Shown piece by piece: positions 33,329 to 41,245 of a DNA stretch of 53,477 bases. A model generated the notes under the pieces. It was not told the origin of the DNA. It saw only the letters and a list, made by a program, of their open reading frames with translations, and ran no database searches. The stretch covers positions 1 to 53,477 of the forward strand of contig NZ_JACOMF010000035.1 in assembly GCF_014283215.1 (NCBI RefSeq), given 5' to 3'. The stretch comes from Siccirubricoccus deserti (GTDB lineage: Bacteria > Pseudomonadota > Alphaproteobacteria > Acetobacterales > Acetobacteraceae). How positions within the stretch are numbered: position 1 is the stretch's first letter; each line of letters starts with the position of its first letter. The translations under genes were made by a program, and so were the position numbers.

Positions 33329-34543
33329 TCACGGCCGCGCGTCGGCCGCCTGGCGCGGCCGCAGGCGGCGCTGGCCGGGCTCCGGCGGGGCCACCGGCGC
33401 GCCATCCTCGCTGACCGCAACGGCGGTGCCGGGCGTCAGCCGCAACCCGCCCGAGGTTACCACCCGCTCCCCGGCCGCTACCCCCTGGCGCACCACCGCC
33501 TCGGTGGCGGTCAGCGGGCCGAGCTGCAGCATCCGCTGCTCCACCGTGCGGTCGGGCTTGAGGACGAAGGCGAAGGCGCCCTCCGGCCCACGCTGCACTG
33601 CCACCAGCGGAATGGTGGTGACATCGGGCACCGTCTCCACCTGCAGCCGCACGGTGACGAAGGCGCCGGGCCAGAGCTTCCCGTCGTCATTGGGGAAGAT
33701 CGCCTTCAGCTTGATGGTGCCGGTCTGCGGATCGACCGCGTTGTCGAGGGTCAGCAGCTCGCCGTCGGCGGTGCCGCCGGGGCGCTGCGCGCGCACCGGC
33801 ACCGGGCCACGCGACAGCGCTTCCAGCACCCGCGGCACCTCCTGCTGCGGCAAGGTGAAGGTCACCGCGATCGGCTGTAATTGGGAGACGGTGACAATGC
33901 CGGTGGCGTCGCCCGAGCGCACCAGATTGCCCTGGTCCACCAGCCGCAGCCCGACCCTGCCGTCGATCGGCGACCGGATGGTGGTGAAGGAGAGCTGGGT
34001 CCGCGCCTGGTCGATCGCCGCCTGGTCGGCCGCCACCTGGGCCTCGTATTGCGCGACCGTCGACCGCTGGGTGTCCTGCTGCTGGCGGGAGACGCCGGCA
34101 TTGGCGGCAAGCTGGGTGTAGCGCTGCAAATCGAGCCTTGCATTGGCCAGCAGCGCCTCGTCCTGCGCCTTCTTCGCCAGCGCCTGGTCGAGCTGCGCCT
34201 GGTAGCTGCGCGGGTCGATCCGCGCCAGCACCTCGCCGCGCCTGACCATCTGCCCCTCGGTGAAGCCGATCTCGATCAGCTGGCCATCCACCTGGGCGCG
34301 CACGGTGATGGTGTTGAAGGCCTGCACCGTGCCGATGGCATCCAGCATCAGCGGCACGTCCTGCCGCCGCGCCGCGGTGATGGTGACCGGCACCGGCCCG
34401 CCCATGCCGGGGCCGCCGCGCCGGCCGCGCTGCTCCGCCTGGGGGGCGGGCGCCGCAGCCTGCCGGGTGAACCACCACCAGGCGCCGGCTCCGCCGCCGG
34501 CGAGGACCAGCAGGGCGATCAGGATGAGGAAGCGGCGGCGCAT
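33329..34543 (-). CDS. RND efflux periplasmic adaptor (membrane fusion protein)
   Basis: A 404-residue HlyD/AcrA-type adaptor. A single N-terminal membrane segment (FLILIALLVLAGGGAGAWWWF) replaces a lipobox. Lipoyl halves flank a helical hairpin (VRAQVDGQLIEIGFTEGQMVRRGEVLARIDP; LSFTTIRSPIDGRVGLRLVDQGNLV). The beta-barrel and membrane-proximal domains contain NAVDPQTGTIKLKAIFPN and VVTSGGLRLTPG. The start at 34543 is where homology begins. It is preceded by a 91-nt gap carrying a promoter motif shared with the sigma-factor gene. It bridges the RND pump to the outer-membrane factor. Confidence 0.92.
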   Translation of the reverse strand: MRRRFLILIALLVLAGGGAGAWWWFTRQAAAPAPQAEQRGRRGGPGMGGPVPVTITAARRQDVPLMLDAIGTVQAFNTITVRAQVDGQLIEIGFTEGQMVRRGEVLARIDPRSYQAQLDQALAKKAQDEALLANARLDLQRYTQLAANAGVSRQQQDTQRSTVAQYEAQVAADQAAIDQARTQLSFTTIRSPIDGRVGLRLVDQGNLVRSGDATGIVTVSQLQPIAVTFTLPQQEVPRVLEALSRGPVPVRAQRPGGTADGELLTLDNAVDPQTGTIKLKAIFPNDDGKLWPGAFVTVRLQVETVPDVTTIPLVAVQRGPEGAFAFVLKPDRTVEQRMLQLGPLTATEAVVRQGVAAGERVVTSGGLRLTPGTAVAVSEDGAPVAPPEPGQRRLRPRQAADARP

Positions 34544-34576
34544 GGATGCAGGATCGACCTTGCTGGCAGGTGGAAT

Positions 34577-34604
34577 TGATACGCGGCCCGCGCCGCCGGC
34601 CCAC
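34577..34604 (-). promoter_or_regulatory. Candidate ECF-sigma promoter of the adaptor-RND-RND genes
   Basis: On the minus strand, GTGGG, exactly 16 nt, then CGTATCA. The same sequence and spacing occur at 37565-37592 before the sigma-factor gene. It lies inside the 91-nt gap before the adaptor ATG, 33 nt upstream of it. The CGTATC element resembles ECF -10 regions; GTGGG is a non-standard -35. Confidence 0.5.
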
Positions 34605-34634
34605 ACCAGGGCGGTGCGCAGGATATGGGGCGGC

Positions 34635-36056
34635 TCACGGCATCCCCCACCCCCCGCCCAGGGCGCGGAACAGCCCGACCGCCGATTGCAGCCGCGCCAG
34701 CCGTGCCTGGGCCAGGGTATTGCGGGCGGAGAACAGGGTCTGCTGGGTGTTGAGCAGGGTGACGAGGTCGATGGTGCCGGCGTTGAGCTGCGCCTCGGAG
34801 ATCGCATAGGCCCGCTCCGCCATCCGTACCGCCGCCGCCTGCAACCGTTCCTGCTCCGTGGTCTGGCGCAGCGCCACCAGGGCGTTCTCGGTATCGACCA
34901 GGGCGGCCAGGATGGCACCGCGGTAGGTCGCCAGCAGCTCCTCCGCCCGCGCCTCGCTGATCCGCACCTGGCCGCGCAGCGCACCGCCCTGGAAAATCGG
35001 CTGAGTCAGCCCGGCGGCGATGTTGAAGACCACCGAGCCCGGCCGCAGCAGGTTCTCAAGCGCCAGGCTGGTGAAGCCGCCGGAACCGGTCAGCGTGATG
35101 GAGGGCAGCAGCTGGGCCCGCGCCGCCACCACATTGGCCTGGGCGGCGGCGAGGTCGGCTTCGGCGGTCAGCACGTCCGGCCGCCGCGCCAGCACCTCGG
35201 CCGGCAGGCCGGGGGCGACGCGCGGCACCGCCAGCCGGTTGAACACCCCGCCCGCCACCCTGATGGTCTGCGGCGGCCGCGCCACCAGCGTGCCGAGTGA
35301 ATTGCGGTTCTGCTCCACCAGTTGCTGCAGCGGTGGCACCTGCGCCTGCTGCTGCGCCAGCACCGTCTCCTGCTGCGCCAGGTCGAGGCCGGTCGCGGTG
35401 CCGACCGAGACCCGGTCGCGGATCACCCGCAGCACCCGCCCGGCGATCTCGAGGTTCTGCTGCTGCAGCGCCAGTTGGTCCTGCGCCGCGAGCATGGCGA
35501 AATAGGTGTTGGCGACCGCGGCCTGGGTGGTCAGCGTGATGGTCCCGGCGCTGAACCGGCTGGCGCTGGCGGCCTGCTGCGCCGCTTCCGTCGCCGCCCG
35601 GTTCTTACCCCAGAAATCGATCTCGTAGCTGGCCGAGAGCGCCAGCCGGTCGCTGGAGGAGACGCGGATGCTGGTGGTGCGGCCGACGCCGGTGATGCTG
35701 GCGGCGCTGGCGCCGCCGCTCTGCTGCCGCAGCGCCTGGGCGGTGAGGTCGATGCTCGGCAGCAGCGCCGCGCCGGTGATCCGCACCTGCGCATCGGCCT
35801 GGCGGATGCGGGCCTCGGCGGCGGCGATGTCGGTGTTGGCGGCCATCGCCTCGGCCATCAGCCCGTCCAGCTCCGGCGCGCCGAAGCCGCGCCACCAGAG
35901 CGGGTCCGGCCATTGCACCGGCGCGGCGGCATCGGCGGCGGCCAGCCGGGCCGGCAGGCCGATGCCGGAGGTGGTGGCGCCCGGCGTCAGCCAGCTGCAG
36001 CCGCCGAGCAGCACCGCGGCGCCGGCCAGCGCCGCCCATCCCGGGAATGCCGCCAT
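34635..36056 (-). CDS. Outer-membrane efflux factor, NodT/OprM-like lipoprotein
   Basis: A 473-residue TolC-type channel subunit. The signal peptide ends in a lipobox (VLLGGC, C20), so it is probably lipid-anchored like OprM. Two repeats of the coiled-coil tunnel are visible, including ADAQVRITGAALLPSIDLTAQ and RAQLLPSITLTGSGGF; YEIDFWGKNRAA and RRPDVLTAEADL are NodT-family landmarks. The start at 36056 is 2 nt after the stop of the Metal_resist gene, so it belongs with the sigma/anti-sigma genes rather than directly with the adaptor. Confidence 0.92.
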   Translation of the reverse strand: MAAFPGWAALAGAAVLLGGCSWLTPGATTSGIGLPARLAAADAAAPVQWPDPLWWRGFGAPELDGLMAEAMAANTDIAAAEARIRQADAQVRITGAALLPSIDLTAQALRQQSGGASAASITGVGRTTSIRVSSSDRLALSASYEIDFWGKNRAATEAAQQAASASRFSAGTITLTTQAAVANTYFAMLAAQDQLALQQQNLEIAGRVLRVIRDRVSVGTATGLDLAQQETVLAQQQAQVPPLQQLVEQNRNSLGTLVARPPQTIRVAGGVFNRLAVPRVAPGLPAEVLARRPDVLTAEADLAAAQANVVAARAQLLPSITLTGSGGFTSLALENLLRPGSVVFNIAAGLTQPIFQGGALRGQVRISEARAEELLATYRGAILAALVDTENALVALRQTTEQERLQAAAVRMAERAYAISEAQLNAGTIDLVTLLNTQQTLFSARNTLAQARLARLQSAVGLFRALGGGWGMP

Positions 36057-36058
36057 GC

Positions 36059-36487
36059 TCAGCGAACGGGTGGCTGGGAGGCCGCGATGCGCGCGCGGCC
36101 CTCGGGCGAGACCTCGGCCATGGCGTGCACCAGGGTTTCGGTGAAGATGGCGTTGAAACCGGTCCAGCGCTCCGACCAGCGGGTCATCGCGAGGCGCAGC
36201 ACCTCCGGGTCGAAGGGGTCGCGGGTCATCGCCGCATCGACTTCGGCGCGGGCGGCGCGCAGCGCCGCCAGGGCGCCGGCGTAGCCTTCCCGCTCCCGGT
36301 CCAGCACGCCGCGGAACACCGGCCGGTCGGCCTCGGGCAGCGAGGCCTCGATCCGCGCTACCATGCGGTCGAAGCCGCGGCCGCGGTGTTCGCGCGGCGT
36401 CGGCGTGGCGAGCACCAGCCAGCCCAATACGAGGTTCAGCACCACCGAGGCCCCGAGCAGCCCCGCCATCCACCTGAATCTGCGCAT
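36059..36487 (-). CDS. Metal_resist/Spy-like periplasmic protein
   Basis: A 142-residue protein with one N-terminal membrane segment (MAGLLGASVVLNLVLGWLVLA) and a helical periplasmic part: RGFDRMVARIEASLPEADRPVFRGVLDREREGY and LRAARAEVDAAMTRDPFDPEVLRLAMTRWSER. The pattern matches the Metal_resist/CnrX-CpxP-like family, which senses metals or misfolded protein next to ECF sigma systems. It overlaps the anti-sigma gene by 1 nt and lies 2 nt before the outer-membrane factor. It is probably the periplasmic sensor that controls release of the sigma factor. No His/Met-rich metal site is obvious, so the cue is open. Confidence 0.82.
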   Translation of the reverse strand: MRRFRWMAGLLGASVVLNLVLGWLVLATPTPREHRGRGFDRMVARIEASLPEADRPVFRGVLDREREGYAGALAALRAARAEVDAAMTRDPFDPEVLRLAMTRWSERWTGFNAIFTETLVHAMAEVSPEGRARIAASQPPVR

Positions 36488-36912
36488 CAGAGCGATTCGC
36501 CAGCCAGCGGCAGGGTCAGCAACGGCCCGAGCGGATCCACCGCCGCGCGCGGCACGCCGGCGAGGCCGAGCCAGAGCGCGCAGGTGGCGACCGCCACCAG
36601 CGCCCCCCAGCCGGCCGGCGCCGCCGGGTGCAGCGCGGCACGCAGCCGGGCCAGCAGCCCGGATGGGGCCGGCAGCGGCGCGCGGGCGATGCTGCGGGCG
36701 ATGCGGTCCTGCAGCCGGGCCAGGGCAGCGGGATCGGGCCGCGGCAGCGCGCCGCGCAGCGCCGCATCCAGCGCCCGGGCCTCGGCCAGGGCGGCGCGGG
36801 CGGCGGGGCTGCCGGCCAGCAGCGCCTCGGCGGCGGCGCGGTCGGCCGCCGGCCAGCGCGCCAGGGCCGGGCCGCGGCGGTCGAGCAATTCGGCAAAGCG
36901 CTCGGGGGTCAT
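36487..36912 (-). CDS. Putative membrane anti-sigma factor
   Basis: A 141-residue protein with a cytoplasmic N-terminal half rich in Ala, Arg and Leu (TPERFAELLDRRGPALARWPAADRAAAEALL), one membrane segment at about 101-120 and a short periplasmic tail. No HxxxCxxC zinc motif is present, so it is not a ZAS-type factor. It overlaps the sigma gene by ATGA, the usual position for the cognate anti-sigma factor. The role is inferred from topology and position, with no family match. Confidence 0.75.
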   Translation of the reverse strand: MTPERFAELLDRRGPALARWPAADRAAAEALLAGSPAARAALAEARALDAALRGALPRPDPAALARLQDRIARSIARAPLPAPSGLLARLRAALHPAAPAGWGALVAVATCALWLGLAGVPRAAVDPLGPLLTLPLAGESL

Positions 36913-37478
36913 GGCTTGCCTTCCAGCAGGGCGCGCAGGGCCTGGCGGGCACGGCGCAGCAGCCCTTCCAGCGCGCGTTCGGAGACATCGAGGGCGGCGG
37001 CGGCCTCGGCCCCGCTCAGCCCATCCTCATAGGCGAGGGCGATGGCGGCGCGGTGCTTCGCCGGCAAGGTGGCCAGGGCAGCGTGCAGCGTGGCGGCGCG
37101 CTCCGCAGTCGCGGCCTGCTCCTCCGGCCCGGGAGCGGGGTCGGGCCATTCCGCCAGCACCTCCGGCCCCAGGGCAGGGCCGGCGGTGGCGCGGCGGCGG
37201 GCCCGGTCGATCGCCAAGTTCAGCACGATCCGGTGCAGCCAGGTGGTGAAGCGGGCGCGCTCCGGGTCGAAGCCGGCCGCGGCCTGCCAGGCGCGGAGGA
37301 AGGCCTCCTGCGCCACATCCTCGGCCTCGTCGCGGGCGCCCGGGCTGTCGCCCAGCACCCGGAGAGCGAGGCGCAGCGCCCGCTCGCCATGCCGGCCGAC
37401 CAGCTCGGCGAAGGCGGTGCGGTCGCCCGCCGCGGCCGCCTGCATCAGCGCGGCATCCGTGGCGCCGGCGAGATCCAT
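36909..37478 (-). CDS. ECF-family RNA polymerase sigma factor
   Basis: A 189-residue group 4 sigma factor. Region 2 is AEDVAQEAFLRAWQAAAGFDPERARFTTWLHRIVLNLAIDRARRR, quoted here only as its limits: AEDVAQEAF to DRARRR. Region 4 runs from LPAKHRAAIALAYEDGLSG to RRARQALR. Two starts are possible. ATG 37478 gives a normal ECF length and about 80 nt of leader from the motif at 37565-37592; ATG 37550 would be nearly leaderless from that motif, although its codons are also GC3-rich. Neither has a good ribosome-binding site. It is followed by anti-sigma, sensor and efflux genes and probably regulates itself and them. Confidence 0.9.
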   Translation of the reverse strand: MDLAGATDAALMQAAAAGDRTAFAELVGRHGERALRLALRVLGDSPGARDEAEDVAQEAFLRAWQAAAGFDPERARFTTWLHRIVLNLAIDRARRRATAGPALGPEVLAEWPDPAPGPEEQAATAERAATLHAALATLPAKHRAAIALAYEDGLSGAEAAAALDVSERALEGLLRRARQALRALLEGKP

Positions 37479-37564
37479 CAGCCGCGCGGTGCGTGCCGGG
37501 GTGGCGGCCGCCGCGCGGCACCAGGAGGGGAGGGTGAGGGAATGCGCCATGGGCTCTGCCCGGG

Positions 37565-37592
37565 TGATACGTGGCGGCGGCGTGCAACCCAC
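37565..37592 (-). promoter_or_regulatory. Candidate autoregulated ECF-sigma promoter
   Basis: On the minus strand, GTGGG-N16-CGTATCA, in the short gap between the DUF218 gene and the sigma-factor gene. It is identical in the 12 fixed bases and in spacing to the site at 34577-34604 before the adaptor gene. Both copies lie only in intergenic gaps, consistent with one ECF sigma reading both. Confidence 0.5.
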
Positions 37593-37599
37593 GCGGCCT

Positions 37600-38397
37600 T
37601 CAGGGCGCCGGGAACACCGCCCCGGTCCGCCCCATCAGCCGATAGGCCAGCAACCCGATCCATTCCTTCAGCCCCCATTCGAACTCTCCCAGCCGGACCG
37701 GGAAGGAGGCATCGTACCAGACCGCAACGGTATGCCCGGTACGGTAGTTCACCGGCCAGGGGGTGATCTGCCAGCCGGCATGGCGGAACACCCCCATCGA
37801 CCGCGGCATGTGGCTGGCGGAGGTCACCAGCAGCCAGGTCTCGCCCGGCTTCGGTGCGGCCAGCGCCAGGCTGAGGACGGCATTCTCATGGGTGTTGCGC
37901 GCCGCAGTCTCCAGGATGATGCGGTCGGCCGGGACGCCGAGGCTCAGCCAAAGCTCGCGGGCAACATCGGCCTCGGTCATCCCGCCATGCAGCAGGGAGC
38001 CCTGGCCGCCGGTGAACAGCAGCTTCGCCTCCGGGTGGCGGCGCAGCAGGGCGACCGGCTCGGTCATCCGCTCCGCCGCGCCGTTCAGCGCCGGCAGGCC
38101 GCGCGCCTCGGTCAGGTTCTGCTCCACCGCGCCGCCGAGGACGACGATGCCGTCGATATGGGCCGGCTCGGTGGCGGGGCGCGGGAAACGCTCCTCAAGG
38201 GGCAACTGCACCCATTGGTGCAGCGGCAGCGCCAGCAGCGCGACGTAGAATCCGAGCCCCGCCAGCAGCGGCCAGCGCCCCCAGCGCCGGCCGCGCCACA
38301 TCAGCGCGAGGCCGAGGATGGCCAGCAGCAGCGCCGCGGTGCCCGGCCGGGCCGGCAGCCAGAGCAGCTTGGACAGGACGTAGGTGATGTCCTGCAC
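37600..38397 (-). CDS. YdcF/ElyC-like DUF218 membrane protein
   Basis: A 265-residue protein starting at GTG 38397, with two N-terminal membrane segments (AALLLAILGLALMW and WPLLAGLGFYVALLAL) followed by the DUF218 domain: IDGIVVLGGAVEQ, LLFTGGQGSL, RIILETAARNTHENA, LLVTSASHMPRSMGVFRHAG. ElyC/SanA relatives affect envelope polysaccharide or undecaprenyl-phosphate use. It lies 3 nt after the last glycosyltransferase, so it belongs to the polysaccharide operon and sits just upstream of the sigma-factor unit. Confidence 0.87.
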   Translation of the reverse strand: MQDITYVLSKLLWLPARPGTAALLLAILGLALMWRGRRWGRWPLLAGLGFYVALLALPLHQWVQLPLEERFPRPATEPAHIDGIVVLGGAVEQNLTEARGLPALNGAAERMTEPVALLRRHPEAKLLFTGGQGSLLHGGMTEADVARELWLSLGVPADRIILETAARNTHENAVLSLALAAPKPGETWLLVTSASHMPRSMGVFRHAGWQITPWPVNYRTGHTVAVWYDASFPVRLGEFEWGLKEWIGLLAYRLMGRTGAVFPAP

Positions 38398-38400
38398 CGG

Positions 38401-39264
38401 CTAGAGCTCCGTGATCCGGCCCGGCGCCATGCGGCCGCGCAACAGGTCGGAGAGCGCCAGCATGTTGCCGCGGAACCGCCCCCAGCGATCGGCCCAGGGC
38501 TCCGGCCAGGGGCTGCGGGCGAGATTCATGGCGCAGTGCCTCGCGGCGCTGCGCAGCGCGTGGCTCCAGGGATAGGTGCCCTTGCGGGCGAGGTAGAGCG
38601 AGTTCGCCACCTGCGAATAGCCGAGCCTGAGGCCTGGGGTGCGCCCGAGTTTGACGCCGAGGTGCACGCCGCGGGCGCCTTCCAGCCGCAGGATCGCGCC
38701 ATGCCGGCCAAGGGCGCGGGTGAAGTCGATGTCCTCGTACCAGGCGTAGAGCGGCAGCGCCTCATCCACCCTGATGCCATGGGCGCGGACCGGGGCGAGG
38801 CGCACCGCCATGTTGCAGCCATAGCCGTTGAAATGCGGCCGGGCGGCGAGCGGATCGCCCGCGTAGCGGTCGGCGGCGAGGATGGCGCGACCCTCGGCGA
38901 CGCCGAGCCCCGGCCCCTTGGCGCCATCGGCGAGGACGGTGCCGGTGGTGACCACCACCTCCGGCCGCGCCGCCAGCACCGCCTCCGTCACCGCCAGATA
39001 CCCGGGCGCCGCCAGGAAGTCGTCGTCGAGGAACAGCACCGCGTCGCAATCGGCGGCCGTGTCGAGGATGGCGTTGCGCTGGCGCGGCAGCCCGGCCGGG
39101 GCGATAAGGTATTCGACCCCGGGGGCGCGGGCACCGACATCCTCCGGCGTGACGTGGCAGACGATGATGCGGTCGGGCGCGCGGGTCTGCCGGCGCAGCT
39201 CCGCCAGCACCTCGGCCAGGATGGCGGCGCGGCCGCGCGTCGCGATGCCGATCGCGATCCTCAT
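38401..39264 (-). CDS. Glycosyltransferase family 2
   Basis: A 287-residue inverting GT-A enzyme. The N-terminus IAIGIATRGRAAIL is the nucleotide-sugar strand, the metal-binding DXD is in AVLFLDDDFL, and WYEDIDFTRALGRHG is the conserved acceptor-side ED motif. Its ATG overlaps the stop of the second GT2 gene (ATGA). It probably adds one sugar to a lipid-linked repeat unit at the inner face of the membrane. The sugar cannot be predicted. Confidence 0.87.
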   Translation of the reverse strand: MRIAIGIATRGRAAILAEVLAELRRQTRAPDRIIVCHVTPEDVGARAPGVEYLIAPAGLPRQRNAILDTAADCDAVLFLDDDFLAAPGYLAVTEAVLAARPEVVVTTGTVLADGAKGPGLGVAEGRAILAADRYAGDPLAARPHFNGYGCNMAVRLAPVRAHGIRVDEALPLYAWYEDIDFTRALGRHGAILRLEGARGVHLGVKLGRTPGLRLGYSQVANSLYLARKGTYPWSHALRSAARHCAMNLARSPWPEPWADRWGRFRGNMLALSDLLRGRMAPGRITEL

Positions 39265-40133
39265 CGCGGCAGCTCCGCCAGCGGTGCCAGCATGGCCGGG
39301 CTGCGCGGGGCGAAATAGCCGGTCAGCCGGCCGTGCAGGCTGGCAAGGAAGTAGCGCGAGGCCAGCCCGCGGCCGCGCAGCGCGTTCAGCAGCACACCGC
39401 CAATCGGGCGGATGACGAAGGGCAGCCAGACGCCGGCCGGCGCCGCATGGCGCCGCATCACATGGCCCAGCCCACGCCCGTAAAGCGCGGCCCGTTCCAC
39501 CGCCACCGGGGTCAGCCGCTTGTCCGGGTGGATGATCCGCTGCGCCGGCTCGTAGCGCGCCGCATGACCGGCGGCGAGCGCCCGCAGCACCAGGTCGTTG
39601 CCCTCGGCCGAGCCGAAGGGCGTGCCAGGGCCCAGCGCTTCGTCGAAGCCGCCGAGCGCCAGCGCGGTCTGGCGGCGGAGGAAGAGGTTGAACTCGATGA
39701 CGCTGGTCCAGACATTGGCCGGGGTGATCGGCCCGCCGTCCTCCCGCCAGCGGCCGGAGCCGAGCCCGCCCTCCGGCGAGGCGGCCGGGCCGGTCAGTAT
39801 CTGCACCCCCGGATCGCCGTCGAAGGCGGTTCCCACCCGGTCCAGCAGCCCGGGCGGGTAGAGGCAGTCATCGTCCGGGAAACCGACGATCTCGCCGCGC
39901 GCCAGCATCAGCCCGAGGTTGCGGGCATGGCAGGCGTTGTTGCGCGCGCTGCGCCGGTGCAGCAGCGGCAGCCGCGCGGCGTATCCGGCGATGATCGGCG
40001 CCAGCCGGTCATCCTGGTTCTGGTCGACGACGATCACCTCGACATCGCTGCGCTGCTGCGCCAGCAGGCTGTCGAACAGCGCCGCCAGCTCGCGGTCGCG
40101 GCCGAGGGTGGCGACGACGAGGCTGAATTTCAT
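39261..40133 (-). CDS. Glycosyltransferase family 2
   Basis: A 290-residue GT-A glycosyltransferase: FSLVVATLGRDRELAALFDSLLAQ, VIVVDQNQDDRL, NNACHARNLGL, VGFPDDDCLYPPGLL (the DXD) and FGSAEGNDLVLRALAAG. The start at 40133 (MKFSLVV) is where homology begins and creates an ATGA overlap with the GT4 gene upstream. It is one of four glycosyltransferases in the cluster. Confidence 0.87.
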   Translation of the reverse strand: MKFSLVVATLGRDRELAALFDSLLAQQRSDVEVIVVDQNQDDRLAPIIAGYAARLPLLHRRSARNNACHARNLGLMLARGEIVGFPDDDCLYPPGLLDRVGTAFDGDPGVQILTGPAASPEGGLGSGRWREDGGPITPANVWTSVIEFNLFLRRQTALALGGFDEALGPGTPFGSAEGNDLVLRALAAGHAARYEPAQRIIHPDKRLTPVAVERAALYGRGLGHVMRRHAAPAGVWLPFVIRPIGGVLLNALRGRGLASRYFLASLHGRLTGYFAPRSPAMLAPLAELPR

Positions 40134-41245
40134 GCTCCCCTCTCGGCCAGCAGAGTGTCCACATGCGCCCGCATCGCCGCGCGGAAGTGCTCGCCCGAGA
40201 AGCGCAGCGCATTCGCCCGGCAAGCCTCGGGAGAGATAGGCGGCCCGGCCTCGAAGGCGTCCACCGCGGCGATGATCGCCTCGGCGCTCTGCGCGCCGAA
40301 CAGCACGCCGGTGTCGGGAAGGACGATGTCGCGGGCGCCGCCGCGGCCATAGGCGATCAGCGGCGTGCCGCAGGCCTGTGCCTCCACCAGGCCGATGCCG
40401 AAATCCTCCTCCGCGGCGAAGACGAAGGCGCGGGCGGATTGGGTCAGCGCCACCAGCTCAGCCTGGGCCACATGGCCACGGAATTCGATGTTCGGCGCAC
40501 CGGCCGCCGCCGCCTGCACCCGCGGCAGGGAAGGGCCGTCGCCGGTGATGATCAGCTTGCGGCCGGGCATCCGGCGGAAGGCCTCGGCGACGAGATCGAC
40601 CCGCTTGTAGGGCACCATGCGCGCGGCGATGAGGTAATGCCCCTCGCGCGGCGCGGTGCCGAGGCTGAAGCGCTCGACATCCACCGGCGGGTGGATCACC
40701 GCCGCCTCGCGCCGCCAGACCTTCCTGATGCGCTCGGCGATGTAGCGGCTGTTGCCGATGACCGAGTCGATGCCGGCGGCGGAGCTGCGGTCCCACAACC
40801 GCAGCCGGTGCAGCAGCCAGCGGGTGTAGAGGCCCTTCAGCCCATGCTCCAGCCCGGCCTGCCGCAGGTATTGCGCCTGCAAATCCCAGGCGTAGCGCAT
40901 CGGGCTGTGGACGTAGCTCACATGCAGCGTGCCCGGCCCGGTCAACACCCCCTTGGCCACGGCATGGGAGGAGGAGACGACGAGGTCATAGCCCGCCATG
41001 TCGAATTGCTCGATGGCGATCGGCATCAGCCCGAGGTACCAGCGGAACCGCTTCCGCGCCGCCGGCAGACGCTGGATGAAGCTGGTGCGTACCCGCCTGC
41101 CCTGCAGGAAGTGGCGGTCCTTCTCGGCCAGGAAGTCGCAGATGGCATAGACATCCGCCTCCGGCCACAACCGGATGAATTGCTCCAGCACCCGCTCCGA
41201 GCCGGCGTAGCCGTCGAGCCATTCATGCACCAGGGCAACCTTCAT
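40130..41245 (-). CDS. Glycosyltransferase family 4
   Basis: A 371-residue GT-B enzyme. The acceptor domain begins KVALVHEWLDGYAGSERVLEQF, typical of mannosyl- or rhamnosyltransferases of capsule loci. The donor domain shows YLIAARMVPYKRVDLVAEAF, IITGDGPSLP and the EX7E-type segment EEDFGIGLVEAQACGTPLIA. It is overlapped by ATGA at both ends. Retaining transfer of mannose or a similar sugar is a family-level guess. Confidence 0.9.
   Translation of the reverse strand: MKVALVHEWLDGYAGSERVLEQFIRLWPEADVYAICDFLAEKDRHFLQGRRVRTSFIQRLPAARKRFRWYLGLMPIAIEQFDMAGYDLVVSSSHAVAKGVLTGPGTLHVSYVHSPMRYAWDLQAQYLRQAGLEHGLKGLYTRWLLHRLRLWDRSSAAGIDSVIGNSRYIAERIRKVWRREAAVIHPPVDVERFSLGTAPREGHYLIAARMVPYKRVDLVAEAFRRMPGRKLIITGDGPSLPRVQAAAAGAPNIEFRGHVAQAELVALTQSARAFVFAAEEDFGIGLVEAQACGTPLIAYGRGGARDIVLPDTGVLFGAQSAEAIIAAVDAFEAGPPISPEACRANALRFSGEHFRAAMRAHVDTLLAERGA

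Noticed and set aside
34544..34984. Extended N-terminus for the adaptor protein
   Set aside because: The extension overlaps the outer-membrane-factor gene in another frame and contains no family sequence; the membrane segment begins at MRRRFLI.
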